NCBI RefSeq assembly: GCF_000743705.1
Contig: NZ_JQEZ01000008.1
Location: forward strand, 1 to 64,000
Origin: Ruegeria halocynthiae
Lineage (GTDB): Bacteria > Pseudomonadota > Alphaproteobacteria > Rhodobacterales > Rhodobacteraceae
Length of the DNA stretch: 64,000 nucleotides
Reading direction: 5' to 3'
The notes below the pieces were generated by a model that was not told the DNA's origin, ran no database searches, and was given only the letters and a program-made list of their open reading frames with translations. Below are positions 1 through 8,102 of this stretch, piece by piece. The translations under genes and the position numbers were made by a program. Within the stretch, counting starts at the first letter, position 1; each line of letters begins with the position of its first letter.

Positions 1-1
1 T

Positions 2-292
2 TTCTGGCCTGATGCAGAAGAACTGATCCTAGGTCATTCCTGCACGGATGTTGTGGATCGTGCCGGGATCGATTTGGGAACCGGCGAAATGCGAACCGTG
101 CCAATGTTGTCCGCCATGGGGAAGGCACCGGGGCAGCTGGAATTCCACATGCGCGCAGCGATAAACACCGGCGTGACGCGGGACGAAATCGTTGAAATTG
201 TGTTTCAGGTGTCAGTTTATGCGGGCGTCCCCGCCTGTATGAACGCGATCACAGCGGCCAAAGAGGTGTTTCAGGCGAATGAGGTGGGCTAA
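2..292 (+). CDS. Carboxymuconolactone decarboxylase-like protein, 5'-truncated by window edge
   Basis: The reading frame is open from the first bases of the window to a TAA at 290-292, so only the C-terminal ~96 residues are visible. The stretch with HMRAAINTGVTRDEIVEI followed by VSVYAGVPACMNAITAAKEVF matches the helical core of the carboxymuconolactone decarboxylase (AhpD/CMD) fold. In the family these small proteins act either in protocatechuate ring-fission pathways or as peroxidase-like CxxC proteins. No CxxC is visible in this part, which favours the decarboxylase-type branch, but that is inference. The true start lies upstream of the window; an internal GTG at 53 is not needed. There is no visible partner gene to settle the pathway. 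Confidence 0.8.
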   Translation, partial: FWPDAEELILGHSCTDVVDRAGIDLGTGEMRTVPMLSAMGKAPGQLEFHMRAAINTGVTRDEIVEIVFQVSVYAGVPACMNAITAAKEVFQANEVG

Positions 293-532
293 CCTTGGCT
301 GAACACTGTTGATCACGGGAACAGGGTCGATTCAGGCTGAGTGCAAACTAGGACGGTAGGAAAGTTTCTGAACTGATCGGTTTGAAACAGACCCTTCGCC
401 GCGCCAAGCCCGAATTGGTAAGGAGCGGACCAAGCAGTCATACGCAGTATCGGATAATACGTCTGCTTTGGACTATCCCATTCTCGATATGACCTTCCAA
501 TCTCTAGATCCCGCTCTCTAAAGAAAAGCTAT

Positions 533-1090
533 TCAGTTGTAGATCAGTGTTCTGATTTCCTGATCGGTTACTGGACCGGAGATAATCATAGTGTTCCTGT
601 ATGCGCCGTTCTTTTCACGCAATTCATGAATGATCAGACTACCGTTTGATAGTTGAACTGCATATTCAAGAAATGATGAAGGGTACCTCTTCTTTATCGC
701 GCTGCTTGTAAATCTTGTTCCTGCTGACAGAAATGCTTGACCCGACTGCTGTGCATTGTCTTCACTTTCAAAAGTTACGACGCAGACTACCCCTGAAGGG
801 GTTTCCGCCAAGCTTGCGATGATAAGTTGATCGGGTAACTGAAAGACCTGGTCCGGTACGGACGATCCTCTTACTTTCTGCAGCCCTACTCCACCAGCCA
901 ACGTCGCGAAGTTAGAAAAATTCGGAAGGCCCGCAAGGCAGGTTCGTTCGAAAACACTGACCGCTACACCTGTCGAAACGCCTTCTGCGGCCTGCACGCT
1001 TTCACTTACACAAGCGGTTACAAAAGCCATCGTTATCGCCAGAAGGGTCACATTGCGAGTGATCCTTGGCGGAAAACTACTAACTTTCAA
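533..1090 (-). CDS. Hypothetical lipoprotein (185 aa)
   Basis: The N-terminus has basic residues, a hydrophobic stretch and a lipobox ending VTAC at about residue 27, so the product is probably a lipoprotein anchored after signal peptidase II cleavage. The mature part is about 158 residues, with two further cysteines (near residues 51 and 103) that could form a disulfide. I recognise no enzymatic motif. Start: ATG at 1090, preceded on the minus strand by a short purine-rich stretch. It stands alone, with ~240 bp of featureless DNA on its downstream side and a dispersed repeat upstream. Coding status rests on length, a coherent signal peptide and the lack of a better overlapping frame. The function is unknown. 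Confidence 0.7.
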   Translation of the reverse strand: MKVSSFPPRITRNVTLLAITMAFVTACVSESVQAAEGVSTGVAVSVFERTCLAGLPNFSNFATLAGGVGLQKVRGSSVPDQVFQLPDQLIIASLAETPSGVVCVVTFESEDNAQQSGQAFLSAGTRFTSSAIKKRYPSSFLEYAVQLSNGSLIIHELREKNGAYRNTMIISGPVTDQEIRTLIYN

Positions 1091-1324
1091 TTCAGTTCTC
1101 CATCTGTTTCCTGCAATAACCCACCACTATTCGGTGTGGCCGATACACCAATGTAGTAGTGCTGCAAAGGAGTTACCTTTCCAAACCTTTTTCTGATTGG
1201 TCAGTGTCTTTACCTATTCGGATTATTCGGACCGCCGTCAGTCGTTCTGAGTGCGGCATCGGTCAAAGTGGGCTCTCTCCCGACGTTCTCTGCGGCTAAC
1301 ACCTACTGGCGGTCCGAGCCCCAA

Positions 1325-1443
1325 GCCGCCGTCGCTCCGTAACTTGGCTGCTGCGGGTGCATTAGGCCGCTTACAGCACATTGCGGACCTTGGACCCCAA
1401 GTGCCCGTCAATTGTCTGAGTGAAATGATCGGTTGTCTGCAAT
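1325..1443 (-). repeat. Dispersed ~118-bp repeat, inverted copy 1
   Basis: The reverse complement of this stretch is nearly identical to 6619-6738: both carry a block beginning ACCGATCATTTCACTCAGAC and ending CGGAGCGACGGCGGC. Partial similarity continues towards lower coordinates here, with an AGCGAGCCCAGAG-like motif around 1250-1275 matching 2830-2850 and 6775-6795. Short open frames over the repeat are mirror translations of each other and are not taken as genes. The gap 1091-1722 holds this repeat and nothing else I can support. Confidence 0.8.
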
Positions 1444-1722
1444 GAGCCCTTACCAGACCCCCATCGCAACAATGGCTTTGTTCATGCAGCGGGCGTCTGT
1501 CGCGCTTACCGGACATTCTCAGAATTGCCCAGAAAGTTCTGTGTCGCGAGTCAAGGAGGTTGCTCGAGAGCGATCCCGACCATCCAACTTCCTAAGCTTT
1601 AGATACTCCGGTTGCATTACCAACAATAGAGGAACAATGTGTGGCTCAGCTTTATCCACAACCTTTGAAAAAACGTACTCCAGATTGCACGGCGGGCTAA
1701 CAAGCTGGCGCAGATCTATTCA

Positions 1723-1842
1723 ATGGGCTGGCATTGCGAATACTGCGGTGAACTCATGCCTGAGTGGAAGCGGGTGGGCGCCAAGTATTGCAAGGATAGT
1801 TGCCGCAAGATGGCAGCGCGGAAACGGCGAAATGCACATTAA
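1723..1842 (+). CDS. Small zinc-ribbon protein (39 aa)
   Basis: A short frame from ATG 1723 to TAA 1842 encodes a peptide starting MGWHCEYCGELMPEW and continuing with AKYCKDSCRKMAARKRR. The CxxC (residues 5 and 8) and CxxxC (about residues 23 and 27) spacing followed by a basic tail is typical of small bacterial zinc-binding proteins of the kind annotated as zinc-ribbon or FCS-like. The frame stays open about 50 bases upstream without another good start, and the ribosome-binding site is weak. It lies between the repeat and a lipoprotein gene. Its function is unknown; nucleic-acid binding is the usual guess. A longer frame on the same strand covers the region but translates to low-complexity, non-protein-like sequence, so I prefer this one. 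Confidence 0.5.
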   Translation: MGWHCEYCGELMPEWKRVGAKYCKDSCRKMAARKRRNAH

Positions 1843-1963
1843 GTTTAAGCATAAGGTTTTTCAGGGCCTATTTCCAAAGAAGTGTATGCCAAAGCCACAT
1901 TATTGCCCCAATTCAAACGGTAGAGCGACGGTGTCATGCATCTACTATAGAGAGACTAAATCT

Positions 1964-2488
1964 GTGAAAAGACTGGCATTGATTATGTTTGGCGCGCTTA
2001 CCGCTTGTACAACTAACAGCACTGAGCCTCCTACCGTACCATTTCAAGGAAACCCAGTGGAGTTCCCTGTGAGGTTCATAGGTTTCGCGGATGGATTCTC
2101 ACCAACTTGCAGCTATGCGATGGGTGCTCAGAAGGGGACGTTCAGAGTACCGGCAAATATCAACTTCAAGTTCACCGATGAAAAGCAAACACTGAATTTG
2201 AAATGTACCGTCGATGAAACAAAGAAGATTCCCCGCAACGTACGAAAAATAAAAGCCTTTCATTGGGAAGGCTCTTGGAGCTGGTCGGCAGACACCACTT
2301 TCAAACGCCACACTTCCTATTATGCCACCGGGAAAATAGGTGACCGGCGTCGTGTGAGAGTCCCAGCTTCACAAGGTGAGCATGAACTAAGAGCTTCACT
2401 GATTGAGAGCAAAGGAGTTCAAATCTTACCTAATTTGATTGTCGTTACTCCCGAACCGGGAAGCTTGGAGATGACCCCTTTATACTGA
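1964..2488 (+). CDS. Hypothetical lipoprotein (174 aa)
   Basis: I start this gene at GTG 1964 because translation from there gives a classical lipoprotein signal: a short basic N-terminus, a hydrophobic run and the lipobox LTAC followed by TTNS. The frame is open much further upstream (to 1433), but that extension has no signal-like or protein-like character and crosses the repeat and the zinc-ribbon frame. The mature protein is about 160 residues with two cysteines that could pair and several aromatic clusters (HWEGSWSWSA). I recognise no family. A strong terminator follows directly, which supports a single-gene transcript. Confidence 0.7.
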   Translation: MKRLALIMFGALTACTTNSTEPPTVPFQGNPVEFPVRFIGFADGFSPTCSYAMGAQKGTFRVPANINFKFTDEKQTLNLKCTVDETKKIPRNVRKIKAFHWEGSWSWSADTTFKRHTSYYATGKIGDRRRVRVPASQGEHELRASLIESKGVQILPNLIVVTPEPGSLEMTPLY

Positions 2489-2500
2489 CACTGTAAGAGA

Positions 2501-2527
2501 CGGCGTCTGTTCCGACGCCGCTTTTTT
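2501..2527 (+). terminator. Rho-independent terminator
   Basis: A GC-rich stem CGGCGTC / GACGCCG with a short TGTTCC-type loop is followed by C and six T residues. It lies 12 bp after the stop of the lipoprotein gene ending at 2488. Confidence 0.9.
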
Positions 2528-2848
2528 CCCAGGCAGGAAACAAGTTCAAGCCCGTTGAAGCCGAAGTTCACCCCGCATTCCGATCCAGCCTCTCAATGGA
2601 CTGGCGCGCGGGGCGGGCCCCAGTAAAAAACAAGCCATTGATCCGCTGCACCTCCACGCCACTATCGTAGGAGGTTGCCTCTTCTTGAGGAAAAGATGCT
2701 TAACAGAGAAGACCCCATTACGGGAGTCAGCTTTCTGCGCGTCGCAACCCGCTGCGCGAGCAAAGGACCGAAGCGTGATGAACGGCAGTAGTGGGTTCAA
2801 CGTGCCAGCTCCAACGCGTCGCAGGGAATGTCGGCAGCGAGCCCAGAG
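2528..2848. other. Intergenic stretch with repeat fragments
   Basis: No start-to-stop gene can be supported. The minus strand has a 43-codon open stretch without a start codon (about 2567-2695), possibly a gene remnant. Around 2800-2850 there is a fragment of the dispersed repeat family (GTCGGCAGCGAGCCCAGAG) also seen at 6775-6795. Confidence 0.4.
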
Positions 2849-3088
2849 CTACTTCATGCTCCCAAATCTTCTGTTCAAGTATCCAACCGTCGGCACACCA
2901 AGATAGATCATCCAAAATAGCCAAATCCAGATCACTATTTTTGCAACGATGACATCACGATTTGGGAATGCCGAGGTTGCAAAGACTAACAACAAAAAGA
3001 ACGCGAAATGCGACACCAACAGGAAAACTAATGCCCGTGCCGAGTTTCGCTCAAGCTCTCCTCCGAAGTTAAGAAACAAATTTTTCAA
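2849..3088 (-). CDS. Small membrane protein (79 aa)
   Basis: Two strongly hydrophobic segments (about residues 19-39 and 48-67) separated by a short polar loop make this a probable two-pass inner-membrane protein. The start chosen is TTG at 3088, because CGGAG lies ~9 bases upstream and no ATG or GTG is available before the upstream in-frame stop. The gene ends in a basic tail (NRRFG). It sits ~60 bp from the left end of the IS1182-family element, whose insertion may have separated it from its promoter. Function unknown. Confidence 0.55.
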   Translation of the reverse strand: MKNLFLNFGGELERNSARALVFLLVSHFAFFLLLVFATSAFPNRDVIVAKIVIWIWLFWMIYLGVPTVGYLNRRFGSMK

Positions 3089-3150
3089 AATTTCAGTCTC
3101 CGGTCCACCAAATAGTCATGCACACTCTACATCAAATGGCAGCAAAGTCC

Positions 3151-4845
3151 GGAGGGTGTGTGAAAACTCCGTCGTTTTCGCCTGGATGATGGTATGATTT
3201 CCGTATTCGATGCGGAGGTTGTTCATGACGCAATTTATCGAAGGTTTGGACCGCCAGCAAACGATGTTGCTGCCTGAACATCTTGATGATTATGTTGACG
3301 AGAACAGCCCAGTACGAGCCATCGATGCCTTTGCCGACATGCTTGATCTCGCGGCGCTTGGCTTTACTACGCAGCCCGCTGCCACTGGCCGACCGGGTTA
3401 TCATCCGGGGTTGATGCTGCGGATTTATCTGTACGGCTATTTGAACCAGATCCAGTCTTCGCGACGACTGGAACGGGAGTGCGGGCGCAACCTTGAGCTC
3501 ATCTGGCTGACGGGTCGGTTGAAGCCGGACTTCAAGACGATTGCTGATTTTAGGAAGGATAACGGGCCTGCGATCCGCAAAGTGTGCCAACAATTTGTCG
3601 CCCTATGTCGCAACATGGATCTGCTGGATGGAGACGTGGTCGCCATCGATGGCAGCCGGTTCAAAGCTCTGAATGCCAAAGCCAGGAATTACACGCGCGG
3701 TAAGCTGCGCCAGAAGTTGGGTGAGATCGACAAAGCAATCGAGCGTTATCTTGGTGAGTTGGATCGCGCTGACGCCGTGTTTGAGCAGACTGCCACGGTG
3801 CTGCCAGAGGCCCGCATGGAACGCACCTTGAGAAAGCTGGAGCATCTGCAAAAGGAGGCCGCGCGCTACAGATCAATTGAACAGCGCATGGATGAGACCG
3901 GCGAAACCCAAGTCTCGTTGACGGATCCTGATGCCCGATCCATGGCAACGACGGCACGCATGCCACGGACCGTTGGCTATAATGTTCAAACCGCTGTCGA
4001 GGCTGATAATCATCTAATCGTTACGCATGAAGTCACGATGCTTGGATTTGACCGCGATGCTTTGTCGATGATGGCCGTGGCGGCGCGCGATGAAATGACG
4101 ACAGATCAGCTCACAGCAATCGCCGATAAAGGTTACTATAAGAGCGAGGAAATTGTTGCCAGCGAAGACGCGGGTATCTCGGTTGTCGTCCCCAAACCGA
4201 TGACATCAAATGCTGCGGCGCGCGGTCAGTTCGATAAGGCTGACTTTGCGTATGCTGCTGACCAAGACATTTACGTTTGCCCAGCAGGCGAGAAGCTGAC
4301 TTACCGATTTACCGGCCAGCAAGACGGCAAAGCGATCAGGTCGTATTGGTCGGGAGCCTGCGCCGGTTGCGTTCTCAAAGCAAAATGCACGACCAGCAAA
4401 GAACGACGTGTTCGTCGATGGGAACACGAAGATGTTCTTGAGCGGGTCCAAGAAAGGTTGGACGCAGACCCAGCACAACTGGCTGTCCGAAGCATGACCG
4501 TCGAGCATCCTTATGGCACGATCAAATCCTGGATGGGGGCCACACACTTCAAAATGCGAACGCTGAAAAAAGTGGCGACAGAGATGGCGCTGCACGTTCT
4601 GGCCTACAATATGACCCGCGTCATGAAGATCATGGGCATTCCAGCGATGATCGCAGCGATGCAGGCGTAGGAGACCTCATTTGCCCTGGAATTTACGCCA
4701 AATATGCCTGATCCGTCTCAGGTGGCCAACACCGACCCTGCAATCCATCGTGCCCGCCAAAATAACGATCTCACGCCAAAACGGACAAAAACATCGAAAA
4801 CGACTGTGAACATCGCGATCAACCGAGTTTCCACACACCCTCTCC
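3151..4845 (+). mobile_element. IS1182-family insertion sequence
   Basis: The element is bounded by imperfect inverted repeats: the left end reads GGAGGGTGTGTGAAAACTC (from 3151) and the right end, read inward from 4845, GGAGAGGGTGTGTGGAAACTC. It contains one intact transposase gene. The flanks (TGGCAGCAAAGTCCGG on the left, TTACCGGACGC on the right) resemble a dispersed repeat also present near 4888 and 5689, so the IS appears to have landed in a repeat. A target duplication could not be resolved by eye. Confidence 0.8.
3210..4670 (+). CDS. IS1182-family transposase (486 aa)
   Basis: Full-length DDE transposase of the IS1182 family. The N-terminus (FIEGLDRQQTMLLPEHLDDY, then ENSPVRAIDAF) and the segment TGRPGYHPGLMLRIYLYGYLN / SSRRLERECGRN form the DUF772 region at about residues 40-110. 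The first catalytic Asp is expected in DGDVVAIDGSRF (about 138-149), the second in the TAIADKGYYKSEE segment, and the final Glu in MTVEHPYGTIKSWMG near residue 430. A zinc-like cluster CSGACAGC-type segment with further cysteines lies around 380-395. The length matches the family norm and no frameshift is seen, so the element may still be active. Confidence 0.95.
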   Translation: MRRLFMTQFIEGLDRQQTMLLPEHLDDYVDENSPVRAIDAFADMLDLAALGFTTQPAATGRPGYHPGLMLRIYLYGYLNQIQSSRRLERECGRNLELIWLTGRLKPDFKTIADFRKDNGPAIRKVCQQFVALCRNMDLLDGDVVAIDGSRFKALNAKARNYTRGKLRQKLGEIDKAIERYLGELDRADAVFEQTATVLPEARMERTLRKLEHLQKEAARYRSIEQRMDETGETQVSLTDPDARSMATTARMPRTVGYNVQTAVEADNHLIVTHEVTMLGFDRDALSMMAVAARDEMTTDQLTAIADKGYYKSEEIVASEDAGISVVVPKPMTSNAAARGQFDKADFAYAADQDIYVCPAGEKLTYRFTGQQDGKAIRSYWSGACAGCVLKAKCTTSKERRVRRWEHEDVLERVQERLDADPAQLAVRSMTVEHPYGTIKSWMGATHFKMRTLKKVATEMALHVLAYNMTRVMKIMGIPAMIAAMQA

Positions 4846-5004
4846 GCTTACCGGACGCATGCACCCGCAGAGATCAAGTAGTTTGGGAAGGTCCGGTAGG
4901 GGCTCACAGCAGGCATTCGAAAGTCAAAAATATGGAGTAAGGAGGTGGGCTAAGGTCGAACACAATTGGACAGAAGCGAACACGAATTCAGGTTAGGAAT
5001 ACCA

Positions 5005-5280
5005 ATGGCAAAAGATACAGTTCTGCTACGCTTCATACGTGCTGGGATGGTGTGTTGTTTCCTAATGTCAGCTAGGTACTTCCTTATCTCGTTCGGAGCA
5101 GAATGGGGCCTTCCAGAAATGAGCGCTATCCCTGCGCCGCGACGTTCTCACAGTGAGATTGTAGTCTTTTCTTTCATCATAGCTTTTGCCTTTTTTGGGT
5201 TCGCTGAAGGGCGTGTAAGACGACGCATTGCTCTAAGTAGGTTGAATGAGAAATTTCAATCAGAGGATAGTATATTTTAA
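5005..5280 (+). CDS. Small membrane protein (91 aa)
   Basis: Start chosen at ATG 5005, with the purine-rich GGTTAGGAA just upstream. An alternative TTG at 4966 adds only 13 residues without better signals. Two hydrophobic segments (about residues 8-32 and 54-70) flank a short loop, and the C-terminus is basic, so this is a likely two-pass membrane protein. It is the first of three closely spaced small genes, each with its own good Shine-Dalgarno sequence: its stop codon overlaps the AGGAG of the next gene. The function is not recognised. Confidence 0.6.
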   Translation: MAKDTVLLRFIRAGMVCCFLMSARYFLISFGAEWGLPEMSAIPAPRRSHSEIVVFSFIIAFAFFGFAEGRVRRRIALSRLNEKFQSEDSIF

Positions 5281-5286
5281 GGAGCA

Positions 5287-5448
5287 ATGGCGATGGAAAG
5301 TGCATTGATGCTTTTGATGTTCGTCGCGCTGGCCGCCATCCTTAGTCCAACGCTAATACAGATGTGGCGGAAAGGTGATAGGGCCCAAACCGTGGGGTTA
5401 ATAGCCTTTATCTTCGCGGTGCCGGTATTGTTGAATTTGTCCACATAA
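5287..5448 (+). CDS. Small hydrophobic protein (53 aa)
   Basis: ATG 5287 to TAA 5448 encodes MAMESALMLLMFVALAAI, then a polar loop with MWRKGDRAQ, then a second hydrophobic helix LIAFIFAVPVLLNL. AGGAG lies 3 bases before the ATG region and overlaps the stop of the previous gene, so translation is probably coupled. Two transmembrane helices are predicted by eye. No family is recognised. The context suggests a small membrane-protein operon with the genes on either side. Confidence 0.55.
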   Translation: MAMESALMLLMFVALAAILSPTLIQMWRKGDRAQTVGLIAFIFAVPVLLNLST

Positions 5449-5459
5449 AGGAGAAGAAA

Positions 5460-5624
5460 TTGAGGAGCTTCCTCCTACTCTTGACCGGGTATGACTGCTC
5501 AAAGCCCGCTGAAATGCGAGAGATAGCCAAGCTTTTCCGTTCTCTCGGTCTGGGAGCGCTGTGTGTGGTCATATTGCTGGTTTTCAAAGATCAGTTTTTG
5601 CACCTCGCCAATTTTGAGTATTAA
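5460..5624 (+). CDS. Small membrane protein (54 aa), TTG start
   Basis: TTG 5460 is preceded by AAGGAG six bases upstream and gives MRSFLLLLTGYDCSKPAEM, then SLGLGALCVVILLVF, ending at TAA 5624. One clear transmembrane helix lies at about residues 28-43. It follows the preceding gene by 11 bases and is probably in the same transcript. Function unknown. A further AGGAG with ATG at 5641 opens a frame of only seven codons, which looks like the stump of a fourth gene cut by the repeat that follows. Confidence 0.5.
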   Translation: MRSFLLLLTGYDCSKPAEMREIAKLFRSLGLGALCVVILLVFKDQFLHLANFEY

Positions 5625-5924
5625 CAATAAGGAGCGCCCGATGTCGGCTCTGCGCGGTTTGTAACTAGCTGCACAAGCGAAATCTCAAATGGCAGTGAAG
5701 GTCCGGTAAGGGCTCGAAGTCCCATCATACTAGTTCGTACCAATCTTAAGTCTTCCATACGCCGGTCTCATAAATGCAACTAAAGTTGCATCGTAACAAG
5801 GGTTCGAAGCGGACGAATCCGACCTTAGAACAACGAATCCTTATGTCAGCTTTCTATGTATTTGCCCTCGTAAGCCGATATTCCGGAGACTGTTCTCTGC
5901 CATAACGTGAATCATAGAGCAGGC
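5625..5924. other. Intergenic with repeat fragment and palindrome
   Basis: No gene is supported. At 5687-5716 there is TGGCAGTGAAGGTCCGGTAAGGGCTCG, a form of the repeat that the IS1182 element appears to have hit. At 5774-5791 there is an almost perfect inverted repeat (ATGCAACT-AA-AGTTGCAT), a plausible operator or small hairpin. Confidence 0.5.
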
Positions 5925-6527
5925 CTACAGGCATTCACCATCAGCAAAACACTGAAGCAAATCAGCCATCTGGGCTGGTTCAACTTGTTCGTAGGTAGGG
6001 CAAACCGAAGTCGTTACTTCGTATATATTTACGCCCTTCGTTAATCGCAGAGCTCCAACTACGTCAATCTCTGTCGGTGGCAGTAGATCAACTATTCCGT
6101 AATAAAGAATGGAAATCGAAAAGCGGGCATCAACCTCCTCCGCTACTAAGGGTATAAACTCCCCATCGATGAATTGATGGCCCTCAAAGCGATAGGCACC
6201 CGAGTATGTGTACTCAATATGATCTGGCATTTGAACATTTTCAGATGGAGGCCAGTATTGTGCGCGAATGGCCTCAATCTGTTCCTCATGGAGGAATGGG
6301 AGCTTGACCTTGTTATAGAACCGACCGAGCACCATCACTTCCCCGTCGCGTTTATTTTTGAGGATTTCGGCCAGCGACAGCGAACGCAAGCGCAAGACCT
6401 TATCTTGAGGTAGCAAGTGTTCGAAAATAGATACTTCAGGTTCTTCGCAGCTTAATGCGTTGGCCTCTCCAGCTTGAAAAAGTGAAAGCACCATGAAGCA
6501 CAGCCAACAGGCCCTTGCACTCGTCAT
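5925..6527 (-). CDS. Hypothetical secreted protein (200 aa)
   Basis: The N-terminus (MTSARACWLCFMVLSLFQAGEANALS) is a Sec-type signal peptide with likely cleavage after ANA. The mature protein has four cysteines, two of them near the C-terminus (SVCPTYEQ and LQCFADGECL), suggesting disulfides in an extracytoplasmic location. No domain is recognised. The gene begins ~90 bp from a copy of the dispersed repeat and is transcribed away from it. Coding status is supported by the signal peptide and consistent codon usage; function cannot be assigned. Confidence 0.65.
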   Translation of the reverse strand: MTSARACWLCFMVLSLFQAGEANALSCEEPEVSIFEHLLPQDKVLRLRSLSLAEILKNKRDGEVMVLGRFYNKVKLPFLHEEQIEAIRAQYWPPSENVQMPDHIEYTYSGAYRFEGHQFIDGEFIPLVAEEVDARFSISILYYGIVDLLPPTEIDVVGALRLTKGVNIYEVTTSVCPTYEQVEPAQMADLLQCFADGECL

Positions 6528-6618
6528 TGGTCAAATGCCTCGTCGTTTCAGTTTTCCACGTATTAGAAACTCTTAGCAGACACCTGCGCCGTGTACAGCA
6601 TGTGCCTCGATGGGCTCA

Positions 6619-6738
6619 CTGCAGACGACCGATCATTTCACTCAGACAATTGACGGGCACTTGGGGTCCAAGGTCGGCAATGTGTTGTAAGCGGCCTAAT
6701 GCACCCGCAGCAGCCAAGTTACGGAGCGACGGCGGCAA
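6619..6738 (+). repeat. Dispersed ~118-bp repeat, copy 2
   Basis: Near-identical to the reverse complement of 1325-1443, with divergence beginning after GGAGCGACGGCGGC. The related tail (GTCGGCAGCGAGCCCAGAG) continues to about 6795. The two copies enclose ~5.2 kb holding the IS1182 element and several small genes. Confidence 0.8.
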
Positions 6739-6838
6739 AGGGCTCTACGCACCAGCTCGGGCACGTTGCAGAGAAAGTCGGCAGCGAGCCCAGAGTGTCC
6801 GATGCTGCATCGCCAACGAATGACCGCTTTCAGACAAC

Positions 6839-7750
6839 CTAAAACGAGCCATCTGGCAATTTGACAAAATCAATCATGCCTTCCGGCTTAGTGACCGGAT
6901 CGCAGTGTTTGGCTCCGGAGTAAGGCATGAAATCTTCGCCAGACTCATACAAAATTCGAAGGCCGGCCAAAATTGGAGCACGAGCGCTCTTGGGAAGGTT
7001 GTTGTAGTCAGCCGCTAAGTTGGTCCAACGAAACTTAAACCAGCCAACGTTGTCTCTGCCCTGTAGTGCATTTGCCAAAAGGAGCGCAGTACAAGGCACG
7101 AAACCAGGTGTTGATCGCACGTGAGATACAAGTTCGACGACTTCGCTTGGATACCAAACATCTTTTGGGAACAGGCACGTCTCCGACGATAGCGCGTCGT
7201 TCAGAGCTTCCAGATGCTGGTCGATATCACTTCCGTAATCGGCGGCAGCAACGCTTTCGCGCGTTGGCTCGTCCATTGTCTTGGCGACCTCACACAGTTT
7301 GGGAAGTATTTGCTCGGCTGGGCGTGTCAGCCTAGTTTCATTAGGCAGAAAGTACTCTGCCGGTTCATAGCTGTAGGAGATGTCTTCGAGAATGTCCAAG
7401 CCGCGAAGTATTGCGGTGCGAAGATGCCGACGTGAGGCGCGTATTTTCTCTTCCGCCATCTCGGCGAAGTCTTTTGTGTCGCCGCTCCACAATCCCCTTT
7501 GAAGATCGTTGGCCACGATCATTGCAACTGCGATGTCTGCCCCTTCTGAGGAGTCCAAAGCTATGACCGCAAGCCGTTCATAGCACTTTGCGTCTACCTC
7601 GTCTTCAAAACGACACGACCTTTCCCGAACGATCCTTGGAAACTCCTGACCACCAATCTGAGCAAGCAGAACATCGTCTTGGGCTTGCAGCAACCAAATC
7701 AGGTCGAATGCAGCTTGCGCCTGTCGAAATTGAAAGTCCGGACGATCCAT
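6839..7750 (-). CDS. Hypothetical protein (303 aa)
   Basis: A soluble-looking, mainly helical protein without signal peptide or membrane segment. It has scattered cysteines (for example ERSCRFEDEVDAKCYE near 45-58 and SETCLFPKD near 187) but no recognisable zinc or catalytic arrangement. ATG 7750 is the first start; the ribosome-binding site is weak. It is a single gene, bounded downstream by the repeat and upstream by ~350 bp without genes. I do not recognise the family. The context (IS, repeats, small accessory genes) suggests cargo rather than core function. Confidence 0.65.
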   Translation of the reverse strand: MDRPDFQFRQAQAAFDLIWLLQAQDDVLLAQIGGQEFPRIVRERSCRFEDEVDAKCYERLAVIALDSSEGADIAVAMIVANDLQRGLWSGDTKDFAEMAEEKIRASRRHLRTAILRGLDILEDISYSYEPAEYFLPNETRLTRPAEQILPKLCEVAKTMDEPTRESVAAADYGSDIDQHLEALNDALSSETCLFPKDVWYPSEVVELVSHVRSTPGFVPCTALLLANALQGRDNVGWFKFRWTNLAADYNNLPKSARAPILAGLRILYESGEDFMPYSGAKHCDPVTKPEGMIDFVKLPDGSF

Positions 7751-8102
7751 GTGTGAAAGCTAATTTTCCCGAGTGACTGTTTTAAGGCATTGAGCGCCCG
7801 AACCACCTCAAAAAGCAGCCATTCGCTTTTACGATGTGAATGGCCACTTTGTCCGCATAGCCGCTATCCACGGCTCCCAATCACTGCATCTTTGATTTGA
7901 AGTCCTCTTCCTGTGCATTGCCGCCGTCGCCGAGACCCAGTCTTGCACTAGCAGCGAAGGTCTGCTTGGTGGCCATTTCCAACCAGTTTATCCGAGGTGC
8001 GGCGAAGGACCGAAATGGAGCCATGCGCTGCAGCCCGGTTCGTAACTCACCACCCCATCTAATCTAAGGGGTGGGAGAACGCCCACACCAGACACCAGGC
8101 AA
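7751..8102. other. Intergenic, no gene seen
   Basis: No frame with a credible start and ribosome-binding site. Contains fragments such as CGAAGGACCGAAATGGAGCC that resemble the dispersed-repeat family seen at 2760 and elsewhere. Confidence 0.4.

Noticed and set aside
1433..1963. N-terminal extension of the lipoprotein gene to ATG 1433
   Set aside because: It crosses a dispersed repeat and lacks protein-like character, whereas GTG 1964 gives a proper lipoprotein signal.
4704..4940. 78-codon frame at the right end of the IS1182 element
   Set aside because: It spans the IS terminal repeat into the flank, with no family resemblance.
6515..6823. 102-codon frame across repeat copy 2, and the 92-codon frame across copy 1
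   Set aside because: Both are translations of the same non-coding repeat in opposite orientations.
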